Source of the DNA: Streptomyces flavidovirens DSM 40150
GTDB lineage: Bacteria > Actinomycetota > Actinomycetes > Streptomycetales > Streptomycetaceae
NCBI RefSeq assembly: GCF_000429085.1
Contig: NZ_AUBE01000004.1
Coordinates: forward strand, 62,001 to 126,000
Direction: 5' to 3'
Length of the DNA stretch: 64,000 bases
The notes beneath the pieces are model-generated. The model ran no database searches. It worked only from the letters and a program-made list of their open reading frames with translations, and was not told the origin of the DNA. Shown in pieces: positions 9,900 through 16,570 of this stretch. Position numbers and translations under genes: made by a program. The first letter of the stretch is position 1. Every line of letters begins with the position of its first letter.

Positions 9900-10421
9900 T
9901 TACGGGATCACGATGACCGGCCGCTGCGCGCGCCGCGCCAGCCGGCCCGCCACCGAGCCGAAGATCCGCCCGACGATCCCGTGCGTCGAGCCGACCACGA
10001 TGGCGTCGGCCGAGTACTCCTGGCCGACCTCCTCCAGCTCGTGGCAGATGTCGCCGCCGCGCTCCACGAGGATCCACGGCACTTCGGCGAGATAGTCCGC
10101 GCAGGCCAGCTCAAGCCCGAGCACCTCGGTGCGGTGATCCGGTACGTCCACGAAGACCGGGGGCTCGCAGCCCGCCCAGACCGTGGTCGGCAGCCGGTTG
10201 GCGACATGGACGATGATCAGGCCGGAGCCCGACCGCACCGCCATGCCGATGGCGTACGAAAGCGCCCGCTCACTGGAGGTGGAGCCGTCGAAGCCGACGA
10301 CGACGCCGTGCTGGAAGGCGGGATCGCAGGAGTGGCGCGCTTGTTCCACCGCCCGGAGGTCGTCCAGAGGATCGACGACCTGCTTGCGGTCCGCGGGTTC
10401 GGGGGTTTCGTGACCGGCCAT
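9900..10421 (-). CDS. Universal stress protein (UspA family)
   Basis: 173 residues, a single Usp domain after a roughly 35-residue charged N-terminal extension. The domain starts GVVVGFDGSTSSERALSYAIGMA and ends with the nucleotide-binding pattern VVGSTHGIVGRIFGSVAGRLARRAQRPVIVIP (G-2x-G-9x-G(S/T) type), which suggests the ATP-binding class. The role is inferred from the family: stress or dormancy-linked cytoplasmic protein. It converges on glmS; the bases CGTGATCC and GGATCACG at 9874-9881 and 9905-9912 can pair across the gene end. Confidence 0.88.
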   Translation of the reverse strand: MAGHETPEPADRKQVVDPLDDLRAVEQARHSCDPAFQHGVVVGFDGSTSSERALSYAIGMAVRSGSGLIIVHVANRLPTTVWAGCEPPVFVDVPDHRTEVLGLELACADYLAEVPWILVERGGDICHELEEVGQEYSADAIVVGSTHGIVGRIFGSVAGRLARRAQRPVIVIP

Positions 10422-10728
10422 GGGTGTCTCGGCGAAGAAGTCCTCTTGGGAGGGGTCGCTTTTATTGAGGGAAGGAGCGGCAAAGAGCGGTGGAGCTGTG
10501 TCCGGGAATCATCTTCCCAACCCCATACCCCCAAGGGTACGGCGACACTCCTCTGCTGCCCAGAGCCCGCCGGTCCCTCACACGGCGTTGGAGGGAGCAT
10601 GCCCGAGCCGGGCCCGTAAGGCAATGCCGGTTGCCCCTTACAGGTGTCTCGGCAGGCGGTCACCGAGTGACCCCACGGCCCTGCCGCCCGTTAGCCACGC
10701 GCCCACCCGCGTACCGAGGGAGCGCGCC
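10422..10728. other. Divergent intergenic region without a recognisable gene
   Basis: A 307-base gap between the divergently read stress protein and a small membrane protein gene. No codon-biased frame, tRNA or clear operator was found. It must carry promoters for both flanking genes, but no convincing -35/-10 pair could be assigned by eye. Confidence 0.5.
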
Positions 10729-11121
10729 GTGACCGGCCCTTCGACCAGCCCCGCCCCAGCCCCCGGCCCCGGCCCGGCCCCCGCCGCCGGTGTCCCCGCG
10801 GGGCGCGGCCGCCGCAGGGCGCCCGAACCGCCGGCCCGCGGGCCGCATCCGGCCGACACGGTCGGTGATGTGGTTCGCTGGGCCGCGTTCAGCTGCGCCC
10901 TCGTCCCCGTGGTGCTCGTCATGTACGGCACGTCCTTCGGCGGGGCCGCCGCGGCCGCGCTGGGGCTGGCCACCGTGACCGCCGTCTGCCGGGTGCTGCT
11001 GCGCCGGTCCGAGCGCGCGGCGGCCGAGGCGGCGGCAGCCGCACACACCGGGGCACGGAGGAAGACGACGGGGGCGCACCGGGGCGGGCGCCATGCCGGG
11101 GGAAATACGCCGGGGAAATGA
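10729..11121 (+). CDS. Small membrane protein upstream of adpA
   Basis: About 130 residues from a GTG at 10729 that has GAGGGAG seven bases upstream. A Pro/Ala-rich low-complexity N-terminus (APAPGPGPAPAAG) is followed by two hydrophobic segments, WAAFSCALVPVVLVMYGTSF and GAAAAALGLATVTAVCRVLL, and a basic C-terminal tail rich in Arg and Gly. This suggests two membrane helices with both tails in the cytoplasm. A small gene of this type lies before adpA in Streptomyces; its function is unknown. The frame is open further upstream, but the ribosome site supports this start. Confidence 0.65.
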   Translation: MTGPSTSPAPAPGPGPAPAAGVPAGRGRRRAPEPPARGPHPADTVGDVVRWAAFSCALVPVVLVMYGTSFGGAAAAALGLATVTAVCRVLLRRSERAAAEAAAAAHTGARRKTTGAHRGGRHAGGNTPGK

Positions 11122-11489
11122 CGGCCCCGCACACACGAGCCCGTACCTTTTCAGCCAACTTCTGGCCGTGACCCAACCCTTGGCGAAATGGCCTCCCAAC
11201 CCCCGTACCACCAGGCATGAAAGGACCGTCTCCGGCCAATGCACCCTACGGGGACGGGCCATGAGCGGGACGCGTACTTCCCTGCGGGGCCCTTGAGTGG
11301 AACGCTTCGTGATCGAATGCTTCGCGCCAAGTGGCCTTGTCGACATAGTGCCGAATGCCGAAGTTGTCACGCCGGCACCACGGAACACAGTAGATTCGAT
11401 CATGGGTATATACGGCGGGGGAATCATGCAGGACCGAGGGGAAACGTGCAGGACCGAGAGGACGCGAACACCAAGGGGGGCTTAGCGTC
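11122..11489 (+). promoter_or_regulatory. Long adpA upstream region
   Basis: 368 bases without a supported gene before adpA. Long leaders with several regulator sites (gamma-butyrolactone receptor, BldD, AdpA itself) are known for adpA in other Streptomyces. By eye there is a possible -10 TAGATT at 11391-11396 with TTGTCA at 11364-11369, although the 21-base spacing is long. No exact match to the AdpA consensus TGGCSNGWWY was found here. Confidence 0.4.
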
Positions 11490-12734
11490 ATGAGCCAGGA
11501 CTCCACTGCCGTACCGGAGGCCGCACGGAAGCTCTCCGGACGCCGCCGCCGGGAGATCGTCGCAGTACTGCTCTTCAGTGGTGGCCCCATCTTCGAGAGC
11601 TCCATCCCGCTCTCTGTGTTCGGCATTGACCGGCAGGACGCAGGAGTGCCCCGTTACCGGCTACTGGTGTGCGCGGGCGAGGACGGGCCGCTGCGGACCA
11701 CGGGAGGGCTCGAACTGACCGCCCCCTACGGCCTGGAGGCGATGAGCAGAGCGGGCACCGTCGTCGTACCGGCGTGGCGGTCCATCACCTCGCCACCACC
11801 GCCGGAAGCGCTCGACGCGCTGCGCCGCGCCCACGAGGAGGGCGCCCGCATCGTCGGGCTGTGCACCGGCGCCTTCGTGCTGGCGGCCGCGGGGCTGCTC
11901 GACGGGCGCCCGGCCACCACGCACTGGATGTACGCGCCGACGCTCGCCAAGCGCTACCCGTCGGTGCACGTCGATCCGCGCGAGCTCTTCGTCGACGACG
12001 GCGACGTCCTCACGTCGGCCGGCACGGCGGCCGGAATCGACCTGTGCCTGCACATCGTGCGTACGGACCACGGCACCGAGGCCGCCGGGGCGCTGGCCCG
12101 CAGGCTCGTCGTACCGCCGCGCCGCAGCGGCGGACAGGAGCGCTATCTCGACAGGTCTTTACCAGAGGAGATCGGCGCCGACCCGCTCGCCGAAGTCGTC
12201 GCCTGGGCGCTGGAGCATCTCCACGAGCAGTTCGACGTGGAGACGCTGGCCGCGCGCGCCTATATGAGCCGCCGCACGTTCGACCGGCGTTTTCGTTCGC
12301 TCACCGGGAGCGCTCCCCTGCAGTGGCTGATCACTCAGCGGGTGCTCCAGGCGCAGCGTCTGCTGGAGACGTCCGACTACTCGGTCGACGAGGTCGCGGG
12401 CCGCTGCGGCTTCCGCTCACCGGTCGCGCTGCGCGGACATTTCCGGCGCCAGCTCGGCTCGTCCCCGGCCGCCTACCGGGCCGCGTACCGGGCCCGGCGG
12501 CCGCAGAGCGAGATCCACTCCGGCCCGCCGGGGCTGTCCGGGGCCGGCCAGGCCCCGGACAGCCCGGTGCCGCAGCAGGCCAGGCGTACGGCGGCCGCGA
12601 GTACGCCGGCGGGTCCCACGGCGACCACGTCCGCGACCCCGTCGGCGGGCCACGAGCCGGGCAAGCCCAGCTCCGATGTGTACGCCCCCGGCCGCCCGAT
12701 GCTCCCCGGCCAGCGGGAACGCCCCGTAGGGTGA
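11490..12734 (+). CDS. adpA: AdpA/BldH, AraC-family developmental master regulator, with bldA-dependent TTA codon
   Basis: 414 residues. Residues about 25-195 form a DJ-1/PfpI-like (GATase1) dimerisation domain (VLLFSGGPIFESSIPLSVFG, GLCTGAFVLAAAGLLDG), and residues about 230-335 an AraC-type double helix-turn-helix (LAARAYMSRRTFDRRFRSLTG, VDEVAGRCGFRSPVALRGHF). A low-complexity C-terminal tail follows. A TTA leucine codon at 12159-12161 (residue 224) lies in the linker between the domains, the hallmark position in Streptomyces adpA, so translation needs the bldA tRNA. AdpA controls morphological development and secondary metabolism. The stop is 5 bases before orn, as in other Streptomyces. 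Confidence 0.95.
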   Translation: MSQDSTAVPEAARKLSGRRRREIVAVLLFSGGPIFESSIPLSVFGIDRQDAGVPRYRLLVCAGEDGPLRTTGGLELTAPYGLEAMSRAGTVVVPAWRSITSPPPPEALDALRRAHEEGARIVGLCTGAFVLAAAGLLDGRPATTHWMYAPTLAKRYPSVHVDPRELFVDDGDVLTSAGTAAGIDLCLHIVRTDHGTEAAGALARRLVVPPRRSGGQERYLDRSLPEEIGADPLAEVVAWALEHLHEQFDVETLAARAYMSRRTFDRRFRSLTGSAPLQWLITQRVLQAQRLLETSDYSVDEVAGRCGFRSPVALRGHFRRQLGSSPAAYRAAYRARRPQSEIHSGPPGLSGAGQAPDSPVPQQARRTAAASTPAGPTATTSATPSAGHEPGKPSSDVYAPGRPMLPGQRERPVG

Positions 12735-12739
12735 GACAC

Positions 12740-13348
12740 ATGAACGATCGCATGGTGTGGATCGACTGCGAGATGACCGGGCTCTCGCTGACGGACGACG
12801 CACTCATTGAGGTGGCCGCACTGGTCACCGACTCGGAGCTCAACGTGCTCGGCGAAGGGGTGGACATCGTGATCCGCCCGCCGGACGCGGCCCTGGAGAC
12901 CATGCCCGAGGTGGTGCGGCAGATGCACACCGCCTCGGGCCTGCTCGACGAGCTGGCGGGCGGAACGACGCTGGCCGACGCCGAGGCGCAGGTCCTGGCG
13001 TACGTACGCAAACACGTGAAGGAGCCCGGCAAGGCCCCGCTGTGCGGAAACTCGGTCGGTACCGACCGCGGCTTCCTGCTGCGTGACATGTCGACGCTGG
13101 AGGCCTACCTCCACTACCGGATCGTGGACGTCTCGTCGATCAAGGAGCTGGCCCGCCGCTGGTTCCCGCGCGCGTACTTCAACAGCCCGGAGAAGAACGG
13201 CAACCACCGGGCGCTCGCCGACATCAAGGACTCCATCGCGGAGCTGCGCTACTACCGGGAGGCCGTCTTCGTGCCGCAGCCCGGCCCCGATTCCGAAACG
13301 GCGAAGAAAATCGCCGCGAAGTACGTCCTGCCTGCGGAACACGCGTAA
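12740..13348 (+). CDS. orn: Oligoribonuclease (DEDDh 3'-5' exonuclease)
   Basis: 202 residues. The start RMVWIDCEMTGLSLTDDALIEVAAL holds the first DEDD acidic pair (D-x-E), CGNSVGTDRGFLLRDM the second, and KNGNHRALADIKDSI the H-x4-D end. Orn degrades RNA dinucleotides, including pGpG from c-di-GMP breakdown. The ATG at 12740 follows adpA by 5 bases, with GTAGGGTGAG as ribosome site; co-transcription with adpA is likely. A c-di-GMP enzyme with GGDEF and EAL domains is encoded further along in the window. Confidence 0.96.
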   Translation: MNDRMVWIDCEMTGLSLTDDALIEVAALVTDSELNVLGEGVDIVIRPPDAALETMPEVVRQMHTASGLLDELAGGTTLADAEAQVLAYVRKHVKEPGKAPLCGNSVGTDRGFLLRDMSTLEAYLHYRIVDVSSIKELARRWFPRAYFNSPEKNGNHRALADIKDSIAELRYYREAVFVPQPGPDSETAKKIAAKYVLPAEHA

Positions 13349-13441
13349 TCAGCACCCGGCGAGGCCCGGTTAAACCTGGGCGCGAGCACCCTCTGGGACC
13401 CTGTACACTTTTTCTCAGCCGGTCGGAAACGACCGGCCACG

Positions 13442-13514
13442 GTGGGTGTAGCTCAGTTGGTAGAGCACCTGGTTGTGGTCCAGGTGGCCGCGGGTTCAAG
13501 TCCCGTCACTCACC
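13442..13514 (+). tRNA. tRNA-His (GTG anticodon)
   Basis: A complete cloverleaf. The acceptor arms GTGGGTG and CACTCAC pair with one G-U; the anticodon stem CCTGG/CCAGG carries loop TTGTGGT with anticodon GTG; the T-arm is GCGGG-TTCAAGT-CCCGT. The preceding base is G (13441) and the discriminator C, as needed for the extra G-1:C73 pair of tRNA-His. A GAAA-capped hairpin with arms GCCGGTCG/CGACCGGC lies just upstream (13418-13437). The 3' end borders a genomic island with an integrase remnant. Confidence 0.95.
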
Positions 13515-13524
13515 CTGATTGATC

Positions 13525-13559
13525 AAGCTCTGACCTGTGGAAACAGGTCAGAGCTTTTT
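13525..13559 (+). terminator. Rho-independent terminator after tRNA-His
   Basis: The perfect 13-base arms AAGCTCTGACCTG (13525-13537) and CAGGTCAGAGCTT (13544-13556) flank a 6-base loop and are followed by TTT. It lies 10 bases after the tRNA. Confidence 0.9.
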
Positions 13560-13625
13560 CATGTTCAAAAATTGGGTGCCCCGTGGACGCACCGCACCCA
13601 CGCGAGACAGCCCTATCGTCTGCCC

Positions 13626-13714
13626 ATGGCCTACATCGCGGAACGCTCCACGGCGGACGGATCGGTCACCTACAGGTCAAGTGGCGCGAGGGCGACAACG
13701 ACGCCGCTCGTGCC
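13626..13714 (+). pseudogene. Truncated, frameshifted tyrosine integrase N-terminus
   Basis: The ATG at 13626 reads MAYIAERSTADGSVTY, then shifts frame; the next frame continues QVKWREGDNDAARAS. Together this is the start of actinobacterial phage/ICE tyrosine recombinases (arm-binding region, AYI-ER...DG..TYQVRWR.GG). The shift is explained by one missing base at TAC-AGG (13672-13677). After about 30 residues the similarity stops, so the catalytic domain is lost. It lies 112 bases after the tRNA-His 3' end, the classic place for an integrase next to its attachment site. No gene is seen from 13715 to 13959. Confidence 0.7.
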
Positions 13715-13959
13715 TCCTCGATCGTCCCCCGTTCTCCCTCGGGGGAGGGCAGGGGCGGTTTCGTCATGCTGGTTCCGGCGCAGATAGCGCCGTGACGTGC
13801 AACATTGGGAGCATCTCCCCTCGCGGCGCCCCGTCGCCCCCTCGGTGGGGCGCTGCACAGGCGAAGACGCCCGCCGAGTGGCGGAGGTGAACTCCTGTCG
13901 CCTGTCAACGGGTTCGAGGCGTACCGTTCCAAGTGTCGAGCACGGAACGGAGTATCAGT

Positions 13960-15192
13960 ATGCCGCAGTGGTCCGACTACAGTAACGGCGAGCGTGTCAA
14001 GATCCTTCGAGGCGGCGAGATCACGCAAGCTGATCTCGCAGAGATGACGGGTCTGTCGCTCCCTACCATCCAGGCAGCCGAGCAAGACAAACGGCTGTCG
14101 CTGCCGACCCTACTCAAGATCGCCGCCGCCCTCAGCGTCGACACTTCTGTGATCCTCGGGCAGCAGGCGCCGCGCCGCGCGTTGAGGCAGGAAGACCGAA
14201 CGATGATGCGCGATCTCTCGCACGCCGTTCACGACACCGCGGCGGGCATCACACAAACGATCGAGGCACCGACCCTCGACGAACTGGAAGAGATCACCCG
14301 CCGGGGGTGGGAACTGTACTGGAAAGGTCACTACGCCGAAGCGGGCGCGATCGGTGCGCCGCTCCTGCGCTCTGCGGCGGCGCGGCTGCACGAGCAGCCG
14401 GCCGGGCACGAAGCGGCCGCTTGGGCACTGGTGGCCGACGCATACCGGATCTGTGCGTACGTCGCGAACCTGATGGGCGTGCGTGACCTCGCGTACGCCG
14501 CGATCGGTCACGCGCAGGGCGCCGCAGAGAAGGCAGGCGACGACCTGCGAAAGGCGCTCGTCGTCTCGGGCCGATCCTGGGTGTACCTGCGCGACGCCCG
14601 GCTGTCCGAAGCGCTCGACCTCGCCGAGCGCGCCGCGACCGACATCGAGCCTCGGTTCTCGCGGGCAACCCCCGAGCAGCTCACGGTCTACGGCTCGCAC
14701 GTCAATTTCGCCGCGGTCGTCGCATCCCGTATGGGCGACAAGGAACGGGCTGCCGACTACCTCTCGCAATCACACGCCGCGGGCGCGCGCATGGGGCAGG
14801 AGGTGCGAGCGCACGGGACGCTCTTCGGTCCGGTATCGGCGAGCACGCAGGCAGTCGGCATCAACGTGTCGTTGGGGAAGATCGGCAAAGCGCTCGATCT
14901 GATCAACTCCATTCGCGACACGGCGCAGCTCAGCCAGGCCGCACAGAACCGGTACGAGCTCGACAAGGCCATGGCGCAGGCCGAGGCGAAGATGTGGGAC
15001 GCGAGCCTTGACACCCTCGAATCGGCACTGCGCAACGCGCCGCAGTGGGCACGCCATCAAGCTCTGCCACAGGTGATCGTTTCGAAGGTCGGGAAGGCAT
15101 CGACCACTCGACTTCGCCGAGTGTCCAAGCTGATCGGCGCTACGCCCGGGATAGCCGGATTCCCTGCAGCGACTGCTAAGACCGCGCTCTGA
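13960..15192 (+). CDS. XRE-type regulator with a C-terminal TPR-like domain
   Basis: 410 residues from the ATG at 13960, which has ACGGAG seven bases upstream (an in-frame GTG at 13933 has none). Residues about 5-65 are a Cro/C1 helix-turn-helix (ITQADLAEMTGLSLPTIQAAEQDKRLSLPTLLKIAAALSVDTSVIL). The rest is alpha-helical with TPR-like repeats (GWELYWKGHYAEAGAIGAPLLRSAA, AYAAIGHAQGAAEKAGDDLRKALVVSGRSWVYLRDARLSEALDLAERA). This architecture is common among Streptomyces regulators of small accessory operons. It precedes a row of small genes and is separated from them by inverted repeats likely to be its operator. Codon use is less GC-biased than in the core genes. Confidence 0.85.
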   Translation: MPQWSDYSNGERVKILRGGEITQADLAEMTGLSLPTIQAAEQDKRLSLPTLLKIAAALSVDTSVILGQQAPRRALRQEDRTMMRDLSHAVHDTAAGITQTIEAPTLDELEEITRRGWELYWKGHYAEAGAIGAPLLRSAAARLHEQPAGHEAAAWALVADAYRICAYVANLMGVRDLAYAAIGHAQGAAEKAGDDLRKALVVSGRSWVYLRDARLSEALDLAERAATDIEPRFSRATPEQLTVYGSHVNFAAVVASRMGDKERAADYLSQSHAAGARMGQEVRAHGTLFGPVSASTQAVGINVSLGKIGKALDLINSIRDTAQLSQAAQNRYELDKAMAQAEAKMWDASLDTLESALRNAPQWARHQALPQVIVSKVGKASTTRLRRVSKLIGATPGIAGFPAATAKTAL

Positions 15193-15202
15193 CGACTGCT
15201 CA

Positions 15203-15261
15203 ACTCGTACGTGACGTACGACTCTTCGCTCCCGCGGCGCGTCGAGTCGTACGTAACGAGT
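15203..15261. promoter_or_regulatory. Inverted repeats upstream of the small-gene operon (candidate operator)
   Basis: TCGTACGTGACGTACGA (15205-15221) is a perfect palindrome about a central G. The 11-mer ACGTACGACTC (15214-15224) recurs inverted as GAGTCGTACGT (15244-15254), and the outer ACTCGT (15204-15209) recurs inverted as ACGAGT (15256-15261). The whole could be a dimeric operator for the preceding XRE regulator or a hairpin ending its transcript. It lies about 80-135 bases before the next start. Confidence 0.55.
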
Positions 15262-15339
15262 GGTTCCCACTGTGACGAATCTCGTAAGTCGTACACCCCC
15301 GTTCTGTACGGCAACGGACCGTAGCGGGACCGTTACAGC

Positions 15340-15759
15340 ATGATCAGGACACGCGCACAGGAGCGACGCCAGCAGGCCTTGGCGAACGCCGCCATCGGCC
15401 GTACCGCGGTCGTTCTCTACGCCTGCGACGAAGGATCTCGCGCAGACGCGACGGCGGCTCTCGCCGGACTGCGCCGCTTCGCGAACGCCCGCGAGTGGGT
15501 CATCGTCGACGAGATACTCGACAGCGCTCCGCTTGCGACCCCGCTGGACGATCGGCCGATGTGGCACTCGGTACGCGAGGCGATCAGCGCAGGACTTGCC
15601 GAGGGCATCGTCGCACCGCCGAATCACACCTGCGACGACGTCGAGGGAGGGCGCGCAGAGCTCTTCGACTGGCTCGCCGAACACGCCGCTTTCCTCACGA
15701 CCGCACACAGCCATGTGTGCACCGCACCCTGCCCCGGCCCTGGGGGTGACCGACGATGA
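15340..15759 (+). CDS. Hypothetical protein, possible serine-recombinase-like N-domain fold
   Basis: 139 residues, ATG start. After a basic start (MIRTRAQERRQQA) comes TAVVLYACDEGSRADATAALAGLRRFANAREWVIVDEILDS, a beta-alpha pattern resembling the N-terminal domain of resolvases (VVLYAR-like strand, then a helix and W-V-V strand). The catalytic serine of real resolvases is not evident, so recombinase activity is doubtful. Three cysteines and His lie near the end. It opens a chain of genes joined by 4-base overlaps and shares an ATGA with the next. Function unknown. Confidence 0.65.
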   Translation: MIRTRAQERRQQALANAAIGRTAVVLYACDEGSRADATAALAGLRRFANAREWVIVDEILDSAPLATPLDDRPMWHSVREAISAGLAEGIVAPPNHTCDDVEGGRAELFDWLAEHAAFLTTAHSHVCTAPCPGPGGDRR

Positions 15760-15935
15760 AGAACGCTCGGCAAGACTGTGCTTATTGCCCCGAGAAGGGG
15801 GCCGACGTCTGCGTGAGGGTCGTGAGTGACCCGGGCCCCGACCGGCTCGCGGCCGCTCACCGCTCGTGCGCCGAGAAGCGCGAGGCGACGATCATGTTCG
15901 GGTTCGTCGATGAGCCCGCCGAGCAGGCGCGGTGA
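15756..15935 (+). CDS. Small Cys-rich protein, zinc-ribbon-like
   Basis: 59 residues, ATG at 15756 within ATGA shared with the upstream stop. The sequence begins KNARQDCAYCPEKGADVCVRV and continues with HRSCAEKRE: a CxxC pair, a third Cys and an H-x2-C, consistent with a small metal-binding fold. No known family is recognised. Overlap with both neighbours (ATGA upstream, GTGA downstream) supports it being translated as part of the operon. Confidence 0.6.
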   Translation: MKNARQDCAYCPEKGADVCVRVVSDPGPDRLAAAHRSCAEKREATIMFGFVDEPAEQAR

Positions 15936-16126
15936 TCGCGGCATGCGTCGGCGATCGCGTCGCCCTGCCCATCCCCGATCTTTGCTGGGTGCCGATGCCG
16001 AAGAACTCGACCCGCCGCTGCACGAATTCGGATCCGCACCACCAGGACGACCACGTGCACGAGTACTCGGGCACCACGTGGCCTCACTACACCAGCGAGC
16101 AGGCGGCACGCGAGCGGCAGCCATGA
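15932..16126 (+). CDS. Small hypothetical protein, His/Cys-rich
   Basis: 64 residues, GTG at 15932 in a GTGA overlap with the previous stop. Notable segments are PIPDLCWVPMPKNSTRRC and SDPHHQDDHVHEYSGTTW, a dense His/Asp stretch that could bind metal. No signal peptide. It ends in an ATGA overlap with the next gene. Not recognised; supported mainly by the overlapping arrangement and a complete frame without stops. Confidence 0.5.
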   Translation: MIAACVGDRVALPIPDLCWVPMPKNSTRRCTNSDPHHQDDHVHEYSGTTWPHYTSEQAARERQP

Positions 16127-16341
16127 CCACACGCGCTGCCAAGGCGACCACCAGGCCCGTGCGCTCCCGGTGCCGATACAAGAAGATTCCGCCTGCTCAA
16201 AAGCTCAGTTACGACGCGTACGCCGGCCGTGCCTGCTACGCCTGCGGCCGCACCCTCACAACGGGCGCGATACTCGTCGGCCGGGCGACCGGCCGCCAGG
16301 GCGTGCACGTTCTGGACGTCGACGTGTACGCCTGCCCCTGA
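16123..16341 (+). CDS. Small basic protein with CxxC motif
   Basis: 72 residues, ATG at 16123 in an ATGA overlap. A basic start (TTRAAKATTRPVRSRCRYKK) precedes DAYAGRACYACGRTLTTGAILVGRATGRQGVHVLDVDVYACP, where CYAC and the final AC could form a zinc-ribbon-like site. This pattern resembles small regulatory or nucleic-acid-binding proteins found with XRE regulators in Streptomyces, but no specific family is claimed. Last of the 4-base-overlap chain before a 103-base gap. Confidence 0.6.
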   Translation: MTTRAAKATTRPVRSRCRYKKIPPAQKLSYDAYAGRACYACGRTLTTGAILVGRATGRQGVHVLDVDVYACP

Positions 16342-16387
16342 TCTCCAGCACGCGGGCGCAGCCCTGTCCGGCGCCCGCCCCATGACT

Positions 16388-16410
16388 CCTGCCTCGGCAG
16401 TCGAGGCAGG
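16388..16410 (+). promoter_or_regulatory. Hairpin in the leader of the 41-residue peptide gene
   Basis: The arms CCTGCCTCG and CGAGGCAGG pair perfectly around GCAGT. The hairpin lies 34 bases before the peptide gene start. With no U-run it is more likely an attenuator, RNA processing signal or partial terminator than a full terminator. Confidence 0.4.
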
Positions 16411-16444
16411 CCACCCGCACATCACATCGAACGAGGAGAGTCAC

Positions 16445-16570
16445 ATGTCCGATGACGGAAAGCACGCCGGTCAGCCTTCCGACAAGCCGTGGACGCCCCC
16501 GCCGTCCCCGCCGCCGTCCCCCGACGGTTCCGGCCCCAAGGTCGCCAACGCCGCCAAGGTTGGCCAGTGA
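16445..16570 (+). CDS. 41-residue peptide, candidate precursor paired with a methyltransferase
   Basis: The ATG at 16445 follows a near-perfect ribosome site GAGGAGAG (16433-16440), stronger than any other in the island. The peptide has a charged polar start (SDDGKHAGQPSDK), a Pro/Ser-rich middle (PWTPPPSPPPSPDGSG) and a short tail PKVANAAKVGQ. Its stop overlaps the methyltransferase start (GTGA), so the two are coupled one to one. A leader-plus-core layout like this is reminiscent of ribosomally made, modified peptides (RiPPs), but no known precursor family is matched and no ATP-grasp or lanthionine enzyme is present. An in-frame ATG at 16382 would add 21 residues but lacks a ribosome site. 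Confidence 0.6.
   Translation: MSDDGKHAGQPSDKPWTPPPSPPPSPDGSGPKVANAAKVGQ

Noticed and set aside
11669..12739. Long plus-strand frame joining upstream sequence to orn
   Set aside because: The part before 12740 is the wrong frame of adpA; the real orn start is the ATG at 12740.
15340..15759. Active serine recombinase (resolvase)
   Set aside because: Only a loose resemblance of the first strand-helix; no catalytic serine context and no DNA-binding domain.
16382..16570. Longer 62-residue version of the peptide gene
   Set aside because: The upstream ATG has no ribosome site, whereas GAGGAGAG lies right before the ATG at 16445.
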